This document shows, one piece after another, positions 16,051-25,675 of a stretch of 64,000 bases of DNA. The notes beneath the pieces were generated by a model. It was not told where the DNA came from. It worked only from the letters and a program-made list of their open reading frames with translations, and searched no databases. The stretch comes from JBGSPQ01 sp964346765 (lineage in GTDB: Bacteria > Patescibacteriota > Gracilibacteria > UBA1369). Position numbers and translations under genes: made by a program. The stretch is taken from NCBI GenBank assembly GCA_964346765.1, contig CAYFWB010000003.1, positions 85,333-149,332 on the forward strand. The letters run 5' to 3'. Position 1 is the first letter of the stretch, and every line of letters begins with the position of its first letter.

Positions 16051-19000
16051 TCATTTTAATTTCTTTTTCTTCTTAATCGAGCCCGAAAGCCTCTTCACAC
16101 TTTCACGCAAAGCGTCAAACCAGTGTATCCCCAAATCCTCTATTTTAACACGTAAACGCGAGCCGCTAATATACCACTTAGAATTATATTCAAGCAGATT
16201 CGCAATATTTTCCGGCTTAACCAAACCCGACAAATGTAAAACAATTTCCTTACCAGAATTCATTCCCGCACTTTCCGCTTTAACACTTACAAGCTTGGCC
16301 TTTTTGGCAAGAATCTTCAATTCCAACATCCTAAACAGATTCAAAACCTCCTTTGGCAAGCGACCATGATCTTCAACCAATTCATCACGAATATCCGTTA
16401 AATAATCCATCGTATCAGCCGCCGACATTTTCTGATAAGCGTTAATTTTTTCTTTCGAATTAACTATATAAGTATCCGGAATATACGCGGTCAAAGGCAA
16501 TTCAATCGAAATATCTTCAGGCTCTTCCTCCCTTGTAACCTTACCAACCTTAAGATCATCAACCGCTTTATTCAACATCCTAATAAAATGCGACACACCC
16601 ACCACGTTAATAGCCCCATGTTGCTTAGCTCCCAGCACATCACCAGCACCTCTGATCTCAAGATCTTTCATAGCGATCTGAAAACCACTACCAAGTTCCG
16701 AGGCCTCCACGATAGCCCTCAACCTCTTCTTCGCATCAAGCTTTAACCTCTGTCCACGATATAAAAAGTAAGCATAAGCCTGCGTCTTACTTCTTCCAAC
16801 GCGCCCCCTCAACTGATAAAGCTGGGCCAAACCAAGCCTTTCGGCATTATTAACGATCAAAGTATTGGCATTGGAAAGATCAATCCCATTTTCAATAATA
16901 GTGGAGCTTATTAGTACATCAAATTTATGGTCTTTAAAAGCCAAAATCCTTTCCTCCAAATCACTGCTCCCAAGTTTACCGTGCGCTACTCCAAAGCGCG
17001 CTTCCGGCACCATACTTCTTAATTTGTCTGCCATACCGTCAATCGTCTGCACCCTGTTATGCAAAAAATAAACCTGCCCGCCGCGACTGATCTCCCTCAA
17101 AATCGCCTCACGAATAAGGCCTTGTGAATACCTTCTCACTTCGGTTATAATCGGCAACCGTCCGGGCGGCGGCGTTGTTATCGTGGAAATATCCCTCAGT
17201 TTATTCAAAGCAATATTTAAAGTTCTTGGAATTGGCGTTGCTGTTAAAGTTAAAACATGAACCTCCGTTTTCATCTTTTTAAAAGTTTCTTTTTGTTTAA
17301 CCCCAAATCTCTGCTCTTCATCAACAATAACCAATCCCAAATCCTTAAACTTAACATCGGGCTGTAATAATCTATGCGTTCCGATAATAATATCTATTTC
17401 CCCTCTGGCCAGTTTTTTCAAAATCGCTTTCTGTTCTTTCGGATTTCTAAATCGACTTAATAGCTCTATGCGCACATCAAACTGTTCCATTCTTTTCATA
17501 AAAGACCTATAATGCTGATCTGCCAAAATTGTTATAGGCGCTATAAAAGCTACCTGTTTTTTATTCTTTACAACAGAAAAAGCCGCTCGCATCGCCACCT
17601 CTGTTTTTCCAAAACCAACATCACCGCAAACCAGTCTGTCCATCGGTTTTGTTTGTTTTAAATCTTCTCTTACGTCATTAATTGACTTTAACTGACCGGG
17701 CGTTTCCTCATACGGAAAAGCCTCGTCAAACATTCTGATCATTTTCAGATCTTCTTTACATTTAAAACCTTTAGCCGTCCTTCTTTCCGCGTAAAGTTTC
17801 AATAACTCTTTAGCAATAATTTCCGTTTCTTTCTGCACTTTTCTAATAATTGTATTCCATTCCGCCGACCCTAACCTTGTAAGTCTTGGAGACTGTTCGT
17901 CCGCGCCAATATACTTATTAACCTTATCCGCCTGATCAATCGGCACAAAGAGCTTATCGTTTTCAGCATAACCTATTTTCAAATACTCTCTCGTAACCTC
18001 ATCAACCGTCCTTTTTTCCAGACCCAAAAAACGTCCGATTCCATGGTTTGCGTGAACCACGTAATCATTTAGCTTCAAACTTGTTAAAAAATCCAAATAA
18101 ATCTTTTCTGAAAAATGTTTCTTTTTATCTTCTTTAATCGATGAAATCTCTTTATCAGAAACCACCATTAATTTAATTCCAGGATTCTGAAAAGCGTAAG
18201 GAGCTACATCCTCTTTGTCGATCGTTTTAATATAAACCCCGGACACCGTTCCCGCGTGCTTCAAATCCTCACTATATTCAAAATTATTTTCACTTAGGAT
18301 CGACGTGATTTCTTGCTTATCTTTAGTAAAAACAATTACCCTCCACTGATTTCTTTTTTTATCCCTTAAATCATTAACCAAGTCATAAACCCCTCTGTAT
18401 TTCAAAACCGAAATATAATGTAAATGTTGATGATTTTCGTCGTCTTCATTAAATGAGACAAAAGCCAATGAATAAATTTTTCCATAAGCCTCATCAAACA
18501 TTTCATTCCAAGGCTCAAAATAGTCATCATTCAAATCCAGCTCATCTTCCACAACCATAAAATTACCCGTAAAATAATCGGACAACTTTTTATTGGCGAT
18601 CTTAAAATTTGAAGGAACAATCTCAACATCTTCGACTTCTCCCAGCTCTTCTTTAGTTACGGCATCAATAAGCTTAATTGTTTCAATTTGATCAAATCCG
18701 ACATCAATCTTAACCGGATAATCATAAGAAACCGGAAAAATCGTTAAAACCTCACCGCTTTTATAATAAGTTCCCTTTTTTACACAGGGATCTTCGGAAA
18801 CCTCATAACCTATATCAATCAAATCCTCAAAAAGCTTTGTAACGTTTACTTTATTACCTTTCTCCAGTATGAAAGTATTTTTATTAATCTCGGTGCAATC
18901 CGGGAAAAAACCCATTAAATCAGAATAAGGAGCCACGATTATCTTTCTGTCCTGTTTTTCCATGGCTTTAACAAGCTCAATGGCGTTAAGCTTATTAAAA

Positions 19001-19299
19001 TTCTCTGTTTCTCTTATTTTATCGGGAGTCGCCTCTGAAAAATTATAAGGTACTACATCAATATCACCCCAAAAACGCAAAGACCTTATAACATGATCTT
19101 GTTCAACAACATCGTTCACAACCCAAAGCACAGTCTTAATATCTGTTTTTTCCCGGATCACATCACTAAACATGAAACCTTTCGCAGAAAAATTACCGGC
19201 ACCGGAAATACTGATATTTTTCTTCTTTTCTAACAAATCCAAAACGCGATCATTTTGAACTGTAGAAAAATCTTTAATAAGATTTCTAACTGTTTTCAC
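16051..19299 (-). CDS. mfd: Transcription-repair coupling factor Mfd
   Basis: 1082 residues, close to the usual 1100-1150. The order of parts is canonical: UvrB-like N-terminal region, RNA-polymerase-interacting CarD/Tudor domain (LNDYVVHANHGIGRFLGLEK, about residue 410), RecG-type motor with Walker A GDVGFGKTEVAM, Walker B IVDEEQRFG, TATPIPRTL and motif VI QLRGRVGRSKTQAYAYF, then the TRCF C-terminal domain (PLTAYIPDTYI). It displaces stalled RNA polymerase at DNA lesions and recruits UvrA. GTG start. It follows dnaN by 20 bases in one operon. The Lys-rich tail (SGSIKKKKKLK) is unremarkable. Confidence 0.97.
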   Translation of the reverse strand: MKTVRNLIKDFSTVQNDRVLDLLEKKKNISISGAGNFSAKGFMFSDVIREKTDIKTVLWVVNDVVEQDHVIRSLRFWGDIDVVPYNFSEATPDKIRETENFNKLNAIELVKAMEKQDRKIIVAPYSDLMGFFPDCTEINKNTFILEKGNKVNVTKLFEDLIDIGYEVSEDPCVKKGTYYKSGEVLTIFPVSYDYPVKIDVGFDQIETIKLIDAVTKEELGEVEDVEIVPSNFKIANKKLSDYFTGNFMVVEDELDLNDDYFEPWNEMFDEAYGKIYSLAFVSFNEDDENHQHLHYISVLKYRGVYDLVNDLRDKKRNQWRVIVFTKDKQEITSILSENNFEYSEDLKHAGTVSGVYIKTIDKEDVAPYAFQNPGIKLMVVSDKEISSIKEDKKKHFSEKIYLDFLTSLKLNDYVVHANHGIGRFLGLEKRTVDEVTREYLKIGYAENDKLFVPIDQADKVNKYIGADEQSPRLTRLGSAEWNTIIRKVQKETEIIAKELLKLYAERRTAKGFKCKEDLKMIRMFDEAFPYEETPGQLKSINDVREDLKQTKPMDRLVCGDVGFGKTEVAMRAAFSVVKNKKQVAFIAPITILADQHYRSFMKRMEQFDVRIELLSRFRNPKEQKAILKKLARGEIDIIIGTHRLLQPDVKFKDLGLVIVDEEQRFGVKQKETFKKMKTEVHVLTLTATPIPRTLNIALNKLRDISTITTPPPGRLPIITEVRRYSQGLIREAILREISRGGQVYFLHNRVQTIDGMADKLRSMVPEARFGVAHGKLGSSDLEERILAFKDHKFDVLISSTIIENGIDLSNANTLIVNNAERLGLAQLYQLRGRVGRSKTQAYAYFLYRGQRLKLDAKKRLRAIVEASELGSGFQIAMKDLEIRGAGDVLGAKQHGAINVVGVSHFIRMLNKAVDDLKVGKVTREEEPEDISIELPLTAYIPDTYIVNSKEKINAYQKMSAADTMDYLTDIRDELVEDHGRLPKEVLNLFRMLELKILAKKAKLVSVKAESAGMNSGKEIVLHLSGLVKPENIANLLEYNSKWYISGSRLRVKIEDLGIHWFDALRESVKRLSGSIKKKKKLK

Positions 19300-19319
19300 T
19301 TTTATTCAGGCCTTTTTTA

Positions 19320-20426
19320 CTAAACCTTAAGCGGCATTATGATATATACGTAATCTTTTTCTTTCAGTGGCCTTACCACTGCCGGAGATAGTTTATCGTC
19401 TATTTCAAACAAAATATTATCACTTTGAATATAATTCAAAACGTCCAATAAATACTGGGCGTTTAGAGAGATTTTATTATTATCACCCTGAATCTTTACG
19501 TCAAGTTCAGCTTTTTCTTCACCGACCCTTGTTTCATCTGTTGCGACCGTTAATTTTCCATCATTTGTGGCGGATATTTTTATGCTGTTATTATTTTCTC
19601 TGGCAAACAAACTCACTCTTCTGACAACATTTGCCAAAGCTTCATCCAAAACCTCCAGCTTGGTTTTTGTCTCTTTTGGAATAATTTTTTCATAAGGAGG
19701 AAATTTACCTTCAATCAGCCTCGACATTAACTGAACATCCCCTAAAACAAACAAAACTTGATTTTTGGAAACACTAAGCTCAACCTCTTCATCTTCGGCT
19801 CTCGCTAAAATTTTACCAAGCTCCATAATTGTTCTTGCCGGAACAATACATTCCATATCCAGATCTGTTTTTTCTTTCAATGTAATTGTTTTCTCAGCCA
19901 ACCTGTAACTATCCGTAGCCACAACTTTTAATTCATCCTTATTAACATCAAACAAAACACCTGAAAGAACAGGCCTTGAAGTGTTTGTAGACGCCGCGAA
20001 TACTGTTTGTGAAATTGCTGTTTCCAGGTCTTTTCTTGGAACTTTAAAAATATTTTCTTTTTCAACTTTTGGTATAACCGGGAACTCATTAGCGTTAATA
20101 CCTTTAATCTTTGTTTGTGAAGAGGGTGATTTAATTTGCACGCTGTCACCGCTTACAAGTTCAACGTCTATCCTCTCATCTTTTAAAAGATTCACGTAAG
20201 AACTTAAAAGTTTTGCGGGAATAGTTATTGATCCTTCGTTTTTAACTTCGGCCGGAATAAAAAACTGAATTGCCACTTCTAAATTTGTCGCCGAAAGATG
20301 TAATTTGTTTGCTTCAGCTTTCAGTAAAATATTGTTCAATACCGGAAGTGTCGTATTTGGAGTAATAGCTTTACTTACGATATTAACAGCTCGCTCTAAA
20401 TCTGCTTGAGCGCATGTAATTTTCAT
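19320..20426 (-). CDS. dnaN: DNA polymerase III beta subunit (sliding clamp)
   Basis: 368 residues, three repeated clamp domains. Recognisable segments are LPVLNNILLKAEANKLHLSA (domain 1), TSRPVLSGVLFDVNKDELKV with TDSYRLAEK (domain 2), and the C-terminal end YVYIIMPLKV, matching the conserved M-P-x-R/K-x terminus. It forms the ring that tethers polymerase III. Unlike most bacteria, dnaA is not next to it here; mfd follows instead. It is divergent from the lipoprotein and RNase Y genes across a 595-base AT-rich spacer. Confidence 0.97.
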   Translation of the reverse strand: MKITCAQADLERAVNIVSKAITPNTTLPVLNNILLKAEANKLHLSATNLEVAIQFFIPAEVKNEGSITIPAKLLSSYVNLLKDERIDVELVSGDSVQIKSPSSQTKIKGINANEFPVIPKVEKENIFKVPRKDLETAISQTVFAASTNTSRPVLSGVLFDVNKDELKVVATDSYRLAEKTITLKEKTDLDMECIVPARTIMELGKILARAEDEEVELSVSKNQVLFVLGDVQLMSRLIEGKFPPYEKIIPKETKTKLEVLDEALANVVRRVSLFARENNNSIKISATNDGKLTVATDETRVGEEKAELDVKIQGDNNKISLNAQYLLDVLNYIQSDNILFEIDDKLSPAVVRPLKEKDYVYIIMPLKV

Positions 20427-20464
20427 ATTTAATCTAAAAAATAAAATAACCGTTTTGTGTGCTC

Positions 20465-20492
20465 ATTATAATATAGGGCAATTCCTTGGCAA
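20465..20492 (-). promoter_or_regulatory. dnaN operon promoter
   Basis: Minus strand TTGCCA (20487-20492), 16-base spacer, TATAAT (20465-20470); 39 bases separate the -10 from the dnaN ATG. Confidence 0.65.
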
Positions 20493-20969
20493 GTTTTTTT
20501 TATTTTACTTTTTTTATCACACTGCGATTTATTTTTTTATTAATATATATATTTATAGTAATAGTAGCTTATTGACAAAATATAAAGAATAACAGTTTTT
20601 ATGTTTATAAAAAGTTTAACAGGATAGTTTTAGACTTTTCTTATAAGGTTTTATTAATCCGTAATATTTGTGTATATATTTCAACAACCGTGTAGAACTT
20701 GTGCAAAACATGATAAAATATTGAAATATTATATTAATTTTGTGCAAACATGGATGTGGACATAAGTGGAGGAGAATTAAAAGCACGTTTGTTGCCGGTC
20801 AACCAAAAGAAATACTTGCGGAAGTAACAAAGGTTGTTGAGAAAAAATCACACGAGTGTACAGACACACGTTTTTTTTAAAAGTAAACATAATGATAAAA
20901 GTAAACAAAAAACTTGCAACAACCCAACAAATATTTCACTAGGTGAACTTGAAAAACATTAATATTTTG

Positions 20970-20998
20970 TTGAAAACTACCGGAAATCGTGATATTTT
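20970..20998 (+). promoter_or_regulatory. Candidate promoter of the lipoprotein/rny genes
   Basis: TTGAAA (20970-20975), 17-base spacer, TATTTT (20993-20998), 23 bases before the ATG at 21022. Confidence 0.45.
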
Positions 20999-21021
20999 AG
21001 TTTTCGGCTTAATATAAACAT

Positions 21022-21669
21022 ATGCTCAAACAAAGAAATATAACAAAGATCATCGCGCTTGCGGTTTTTACAGGTGCGTTTTTTGCCGGATGCGCGGCCG
21101 GAACAGATCAAAAGGTAAATCCCTATCCTTTCGACACCGCTAAAATTGAATACGAGTTATCGGGTAACCTGGAAGGAACACAAACCGTCTACATAAAAGG
21201 AGACCTTGCGGCTCATGAAACACAAGGCGTCAAAAAAGTGGAGGGAGAAGAGCAAAACATATATTATTTATATCTTGACCTTGGAGAGAGTAGATACGAA
21301 ATAGATTTAAATAAAAAAGAAGGGAAAAAAAGTATGAATCCTTTATATAAAGAACTGAAAAAACTAAAACAAAATGAAAAAATCGATTTTCTAATCAAGG
21401 TTGCAACAAATACCGAAGCATTAGAAAGCGTGCCAACAAGTACGGGGGAAAAAGAGTTTGCCGGGAAAACTTGCAAAACGTATAACATGTCAGAAATAGG
21501 AGAAATTTGTTTTTGGAAAGGCATTCCGCTTTATTCAAAGCTATCTTTATCGGGCGGTGAAATTCAAAACACAATGACTGCTGTTAGTGTGGAAACCGAT
21601 ATAGAGATAAAGGATTCCGTTTTCGCGGTACCGGTGGATGTCGACATTATAGACTCCGCGTCCCTTTAG
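21022..21669 (+). CDS. Lipoprotein of unknown function
   Basis: 215 residues with lipobox FFAGC (Cys24). The mature domain is beta-rich: FDTAKIEYELSGNLEGTQTV and LAAHETQGVKKVEG near the start, then GEKEFAGKTCKTYNMSEIGE with a Cys pair (TCKTY and EICFWKG) and a closing strand. The pattern of an early amphipathic strand pair and a later tag-like Cys segment resembles DUF4412-type exported proteins, but I cannot confirm membership. First gene after the divergent spacer; rny follows after 59 bases. Confidence 0.82.
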   Translation: MLKQRNITKIIALAVFTGAFFAGCAAGTDQKVNPYPFDTAKIEYELSGNLEGTQTVYIKGDLAAHETQGVKKVEGEEQNIYYLYLDLGESRYEIDLNKKEGKKSMNPLYKELKKLKQNEKIDFLIKVATNTEALESVPTSTGEKEFAGKTCKTYNMSEIGEICFWKGIPLYSKLSLSGGEIQNTMTAVSVETDIEIKDSVFAVPVDVDIIDSASL

Positions 21670-21728
21670 TTGGCTTTGATAATACTGTATAGTCTTATCC
21701 TTAAATAAGGTGAAATCTATATTACAAA

Positions 21729-23267
21729 ATGGATCATTTTATAACAATTATTATAAGTGTGATCGCCGCCGCGGCCGGCACAACACTCGGATATTATATT
21801 TCAAAAAGCAAAGCCTTTGAAAGCATTGACCAATACAAAGAAAAAGCCGAATCAAAATTGGCAAAAGCAAATCAATCCGCGGAGGAGTTCAAAAAAGAGG
21901 CTTTGAATAGAATGAAAAACCTGAAAGGTCGTAGCAAAGAAGATGAAGTAAGGTTAAAAGAAAAAATTAAAAGAGTTGAAAATATTATCGCCTCCAAAAA
22001 AGAGCAGGTTATAAAAAAAGAAGCCCGCAAACAAGTTTTGGTAGACATGATTGGTGAAGAGAACAAGAAAATCGAAAGTCTAAAAGAAAATGAAAAAAAC
22101 CGACAAAAAGAGCTAACGCAAAAATTGGCCGAGAAAGTTGGAATTAGCCCTAAAGAAGCTAAAGAAAAAGTCCTTGGAGAGACAATCGCCGATTTACAAA
22201 GAATGAGGGAAGAAAGATTAATAAAGTACGAGCAATACCTATCCGATGAAAAAATAAGAATCGCTAAAAACATGATTGTCAGTGCCATTCAAAGGTACGG
22301 CAGTCCTACATCGGTAGAAAAAAAGAGCCTTGTTATTACCGTCCCCCGTGATGACATGAAAGCCAAAATTATCGGACACGATAATAACAACCTGCTTTTA
22401 CTTGAAGAGCTGACCGAATGCGACATCATTTTCAATGATTCTCCCAATACCATCATTATTTCCAGTTTTGACCTTGTAAAAAAACATATTGGTAGGGAAA
22501 CAATAATTAAACTGCTCAAAGAAAGATTAGTTGACGAACCTGTTATCAGAAAGAAAATCGAAGACGTTAAACTGGAGCTTGAAAATATGCTTATTAAGAT
22601 AGGCAAAGATATTGTAAAAAAAATTAATCTTAAAGACAGAAAATTCCCTGACGATTTTTACCGTATCCTTGGGAGATTACAGTTTAGGTCTTCTTACGGT
22701 CAAAATATCATTAAACACTCCACTGAAGTGGGTTTATTTACAATGATGCTCGGAAGTGAATTAGATGTAAACATGGACACCTGTAAAATTGGAGGATTCA
22801 TGCACGATCTTGGTAAGGCTGTTGATCATGAAGTGGGCGAACCGCACGACTTACTGACAAAACAAATCATGGAAAAATATGAATTTTCCTGGGAAGAAAT
22901 ACACGCCGCCTGGACTCATCACGACGCGGCTCCTATTGAAACCGCCGAAGCCATGCTTGTAAAAGCGGCAGATGCCGTTTCCGCCGGCCGCCCCGGTGCC
23001 AGACAAGAAACACTTGAAAAATATCTCGAAAGAATTCGGTCACTGGAAGAAATAGGTAATTCATACGAAGGTGTTAATAAAGCTTTTGCCATTTCCGCCG
23101 GCCGTGAATTAAGAGTTGGTGTGGACCCGAAAGTGCTTGATGATGAAGACCTGACCGAACTAGCCCAAACAGTTGCCAAGGAAATCGAAGAAAGTGTAAC
23201 TTATCCGGGAAAGATTAAAATTAATGTTATCAGACGTATCCAAAGCACTGACTATGTAAAAAAATAA
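21729..23267 (+). CDS. rny: Ribonuclease Y
   Basis: 512 residues with the standard RNase Y order: N-terminal membrane anchor (about 4-24, FITIIISVIAAAAGTTLGYY), long coiled coil (about 30-190), KH domain (about 205-270, IGHDNNNLLLLEELTECDII), and HD domain with GGFMHDLGKAVDHEVGEPHD, whose HD pair binds the catalytic metals, and WTHHDAAPIE. It initiates mRNA decay by endonucleolytic cleavage at the inner membrane. The coiled coil and GREI-type KH motif (IGRETIIKLL) are complete. No Shine-Dalgarno before the ATG. Confidence 0.96.
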   Translation: MDHFITIIISVIAAAAGTTLGYYISKSKAFESIDQYKEKAESKLAKANQSAEEFKKEALNRMKNLKGRSKEDEVRLKEKIKRVENIIASKKEQVIKKEARKQVLVDMIGEENKKIESLKENEKNRQKELTQKLAEKVGISPKEAKEKVLGETIADLQRMREERLIKYEQYLSDEKIRIAKNMIVSAIQRYGSPTSVEKKSLVITVPRDDMKAKIIGHDNNNLLLLEELTECDIIFNDSPNTIIISSFDLVKKHIGRETIIKLLKERLVDEPVIRKKIEDVKLELENMLIKIGKDIVKKINLKDRKFPDDFYRILGRLQFRSSYGQNIIKHSTEVGLFTMMLGSELDVNMDTCKIGGFMHDLGKAVDHEVGEPHDLLTKQIMEKYEFSWEEIHAAWTHHDAAPIETAEAMLVKAADAVSAGRPGARQETLEKYLERIRSLEEIGNSYEGVNKAFAISAGRELRVGVDPKVLDDEDLTELAQTVAKEIEESVTYPGKIKINVIRRIQSTDYVKK

Positions 23268-23282
23268 AATTAACTTCTCAAC

Positions 23283-23555
23283 ATGTTTGGATTTAAGAAA
23301 AATAAACCAACTCAGGAAAAAAGCGTTAAAGCCAAAAAGAAAAAAACAAGGGCGGATAAAATCGTAATGGGAGCCATTCTGGGGGTGGCCATAGGTTCTG
23401 TTGTTAGCGCGTCGATGGCGCCAAAAAAAGACGAAAAAGCGCAAAAAGAAGTCTCTGAATCAAAAGGCTTTTTCTCTTTCCTTAAACGAAAAAAAGCAAA
23501 ACGCAAAGCATCGTTAAGCGAGAATCCCAAAAAGATACCCGCGGAATTCGAATAA
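23283..23555 (+). CDS. Small YtxH-like membrane protein
   Basis: 90 residues, 15 bases after rny. A Lys-rich N-terminus precedes one short hydrophobic segment (about 29-46, IVMGAILGVAIGSVVSASMA) ending in APKK, the arrangement of YtxH/gas-vesicle-like small proteins. The rest is basic (FLKRKKAKRKAS). Coding is supported by position in the cluster and the coherent topology. Function unknown. Confidence 0.7.
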   Translation: MFGFKKNKPTQEKSVKAKKKKTRADKIVMGAILGVAIGSVVSASMAPKKDEKAQKEVSESKGFFSFLKRKKAKRKASLSENPKKIPAEFE

Positions 23556-23614
23556 AAAGTATTACATCAGGTTCAAATCTGTTATAGTATAATACCTTAA
23601 AATTTATTATACGT

Positions 23615-25672
23615 ATGGGCAAAGCATCTCGCAAAAAGAAAGAGCGCAAACTGGCCAAGCGGGAAGATGAAAAGAACCCTAAAAAAGCCAAAGTCAAAAA
23701 AAATACCAAGCCAAATAAACAAAGCTCAAAAAAAGTAAAGTCGCATAAGAAAAAACCGGCGACCTTTCTTGAAATAAAAGCGGAAAAAAAGAACAAAATA
23801 GAAGATAAAGCCGATAAAAAAGAACAAAAAAAGTCCCGTTTATATTCCGCTATCGAGCCTCAAAAACTGGAAGCGCTTAAAAAAGAGTCAAAAAAAATAA
23901 TCAAAGGAGGAGTTTATATTTCAACAACAATCATTTTCGCTATCGCCATTATAATTTCAATAGAAGCGCACTCCCATAATAGGGTACTGGCCGGAACAAG
24001 AGCCGGTAACATTGATCTAAGTTATCTTGAACACGAACAAGCCAAGGAATCTCTGCAAACGGGGTTAAGAGATTATTTTCAATCACCCGTGGAATTCACA
24101 CTCAACGGTGAAACAAAAACACTTTCTCTTGAACAATTGGCAATAAGACCACTGGTTGAACAAACAATTGATCAAATTCCGGTTATCAATTTCGAAACAA
24201 CCAATCCGGTACGGTTGCTGACATCGGTTTTTAAAGAAAACAACATTGTTCCCTATTACATCCTGGACGGAGATAAAATAGTTAAAGAACTGGAAAAAGA
24301 ATTTGGCGTCACCGACCAAAGAGCTAAAAATGCCACAATCATTTATCAGGATGATGATTTTAAAATAGAAAGTGAAAAAAGCGGTCGCGCAATAGATCGC
24401 CAGGCATTGATCGGTGATCTTCGAAGCAGAATCGAAAACCTGCATTCCTCTACCGTTAATCTTTCGCTTGTGGCGGAAGAACCAAGGATCACGACGGAAA
24501 GGCTGAATAGGGAAAAAGACAGATTACTCGAATTATTGAAACAACCTGTAACTTTAAACTGGGAAAATGAATCATTAACTTTAAAACTGATTGATCATTT
24601 GGAAGCGGTGAGTTTTAAAGAAAAAAACAGCATGCAAATAAAAGAAAACAGTGTAGAGATACCTGTGGAACTTAATCAAAGTGGCCAACTAATAACACCA
24701 AAAACAAGCCCCATAGAGATCAGCGGCGACATCGCCGTGGCGCTGGATTCGGAAGCGATAATTCCTTTTCTTGAAGAAAATTTAATTTCCGATATCGAAA
24801 TTCCCACATCCCCCGCCAATATTTATACGGATGATCAAGATAATGTTGTTATAGAGGGAAAAGGAGAAGATGGTAGATCGGTTTCCAGACAAAGTTTGAT
24901 AGAAGCAATGGAACTTGCCGTAAACAACCGGTTATCTGCCGTACATATACCGGTAACAATTGAACACGCGCCACTTACAATATCTGAAGATCTTCAAGAA
25001 AAAGGGATCACAGAGCTTATAGCGACCGGGCATTCCGCTTATTACGGATCACCTAGCAATCGCATGTTCAATATTGATTTCGGGTCGAAAAAATATAACG
25101 GCCTTTTGATTCCTCCTGGAGAAGAGTTTTCTTTTAATGAAGTCTTGGGTCCGGTGGATGCCACAAGCGGTTTTAAAGCGGAAAAAGTAATAAAAAAAGA
25201 TAAACTGGAATACGAATACGGCGGTGGAATATGCCAGGTTTCAACAACATTTTACAGAGCCGTCCTACAAGCGGGACTTCCGATAACCGAAAGAAAACCG
25301 CATTCCTGGAAAGTTTCATATTACTCTCAGTCTATGGGGGACGGTCTTGACGCCACCATTTATCCCGGAGTCGCTGATCTTAAGTTCTTAAACGACACCC
25401 CCGGCCATTTGTTGATTCAGGCATATACCGAAGGAGCCGAAGCTTATTTCAAGATTTATGGAACAAGCGACGGTAGAAATGTTGTTTTGGATGGACCTTA
25501 CGGCGGCGGTCTAACATATCGCTGGAACCGAATAATAACAGTTAACGGCGAAGAAAAAACGGAAGAAATTTGGAGTCGTTACCGACCCATTCCACCTCCC
25601 GAACCTGCTGAAAAACCAGTCTCCGCAGCAACTGCGGAGCAAAGCACAGGCGGAGTTGAGTTTAATTTCTAA
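23615..25672 (+). CDS. VanW family membrane protein with peptidoglycan-binding-like domains
   Basis: 685 residues. A very basic cytoplasmic region (1-90) precedes a membrane segment (about 100-118, GGVYISTTIIFAIAIIISIE). Two PGBD4-like domains follow (about 130-240 and 270-430), then the VanW domain (about 470-640): LLIPPGEEFSFNEVLGPVD, YGGGICQVSTTFYRAVLQAG, ERKPHSWKVSYY and LDATIYPGVADLKF. The GGGICQ motif and the lone Cys are the hallmark of this domain. VanW proteins are common cell-wall-associated proteins of uncertain activity. The C-terminal ~60 residues are a G5-like or linker segment. Start ATG at 23615. Confidence 0.9.
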   Translation: MGKASRKKKERKLAKREDEKNPKKAKVKKNTKPNKQSSKKVKSHKKKPATFLEIKAEKKNKIEDKADKKEQKKSRLYSAIEPQKLEALKKESKKIIKGGVYISTTIIFAIAIIISIEAHSHNRVLAGTRAGNIDLSYLEHEQAKESLQTGLRDYFQSPVEFTLNGETKTLSLEQLAIRPLVEQTIDQIPVINFETTNPVRLLTSVFKENNIVPYYILDGDKIVKELEKEFGVTDQRAKNATIIYQDDDFKIESEKSGRAIDRQALIGDLRSRIENLHSSTVNLSLVAEEPRITTERLNREKDRLLELLKQPVTLNWENESLTLKLIDHLEAVSFKEKNSMQIKENSVEIPVELNQSGQLITPKTSPIEISGDIAVALDSEAIIPFLEENLISDIEIPTSPANIYTDDQDNVVIEGKGEDGRSVSRQSLIEAMELAVNNRLSAVHIPVTIEHAPLTISEDLQEKGITELIATGHSAYYGSPSNRMFNIDFGSKKYNGLLIPPGEEFSFNEVLGPVDATSGFKAEKVIKKDKLEYEYGGGICQVSTTFYRAVLQAGLPITERKPHSWKVSYYSQSMGDGLDATIYPGVADLKFLNDTPGHLLIQAYTEGAEAYFKIYGTSDGRNVVLDGPYGGGLTYRWNRIITVNGEEKTEEIWSRYRPIPPPEPAEKPVSAATAEQSTGGVEFNF
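25621..25639 (-). terminator. Hairpin at the end of the VanW gene, possible terminator for the convergent murF operon
   Basis: CTCCGCAG - CAA - CTGCGGAG is a perfect 8-bp stem with a 3-base loop. On the minus strand it is followed by ACTGGTTTTTC, a loose T-run, and it sits just beyond the TPR gene stop. Confidence 0.35.
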
Positions 25673-25675
25673 AGA

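Larger units (their letters stand above)
20427..21021. other. AT-rich divergent intergenic spacer, candidate origin region (unproven)
   Basis: 595 bases between dnaN and the lipoprotein gene. It contains long A/T runs (20500-20660), two near-identical direct repeats TTGTGCAAAACATGAT (20699-20714) and TTGTGCAAACATGGAT (20740-20755), and a 25-codon open frame (20750-20827, MDVDISGGELKARLLPVNQK start) with no visible homology. No clear cluster of TTATCCACA boxes was found, only loose variants such as TGTGGACATAA (20755 region). It carries both divergent promoters. Gene orientation and base skew change here, which fits an origin, but this is not demonstrated. Confidence 0.4.

Noticed and set aside
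20750..20827. 25-codon frame in the dnaN spacer
   Set aside because: Short, without recognisable product or conservation evidence; kept only as a remark in the spacer entry.
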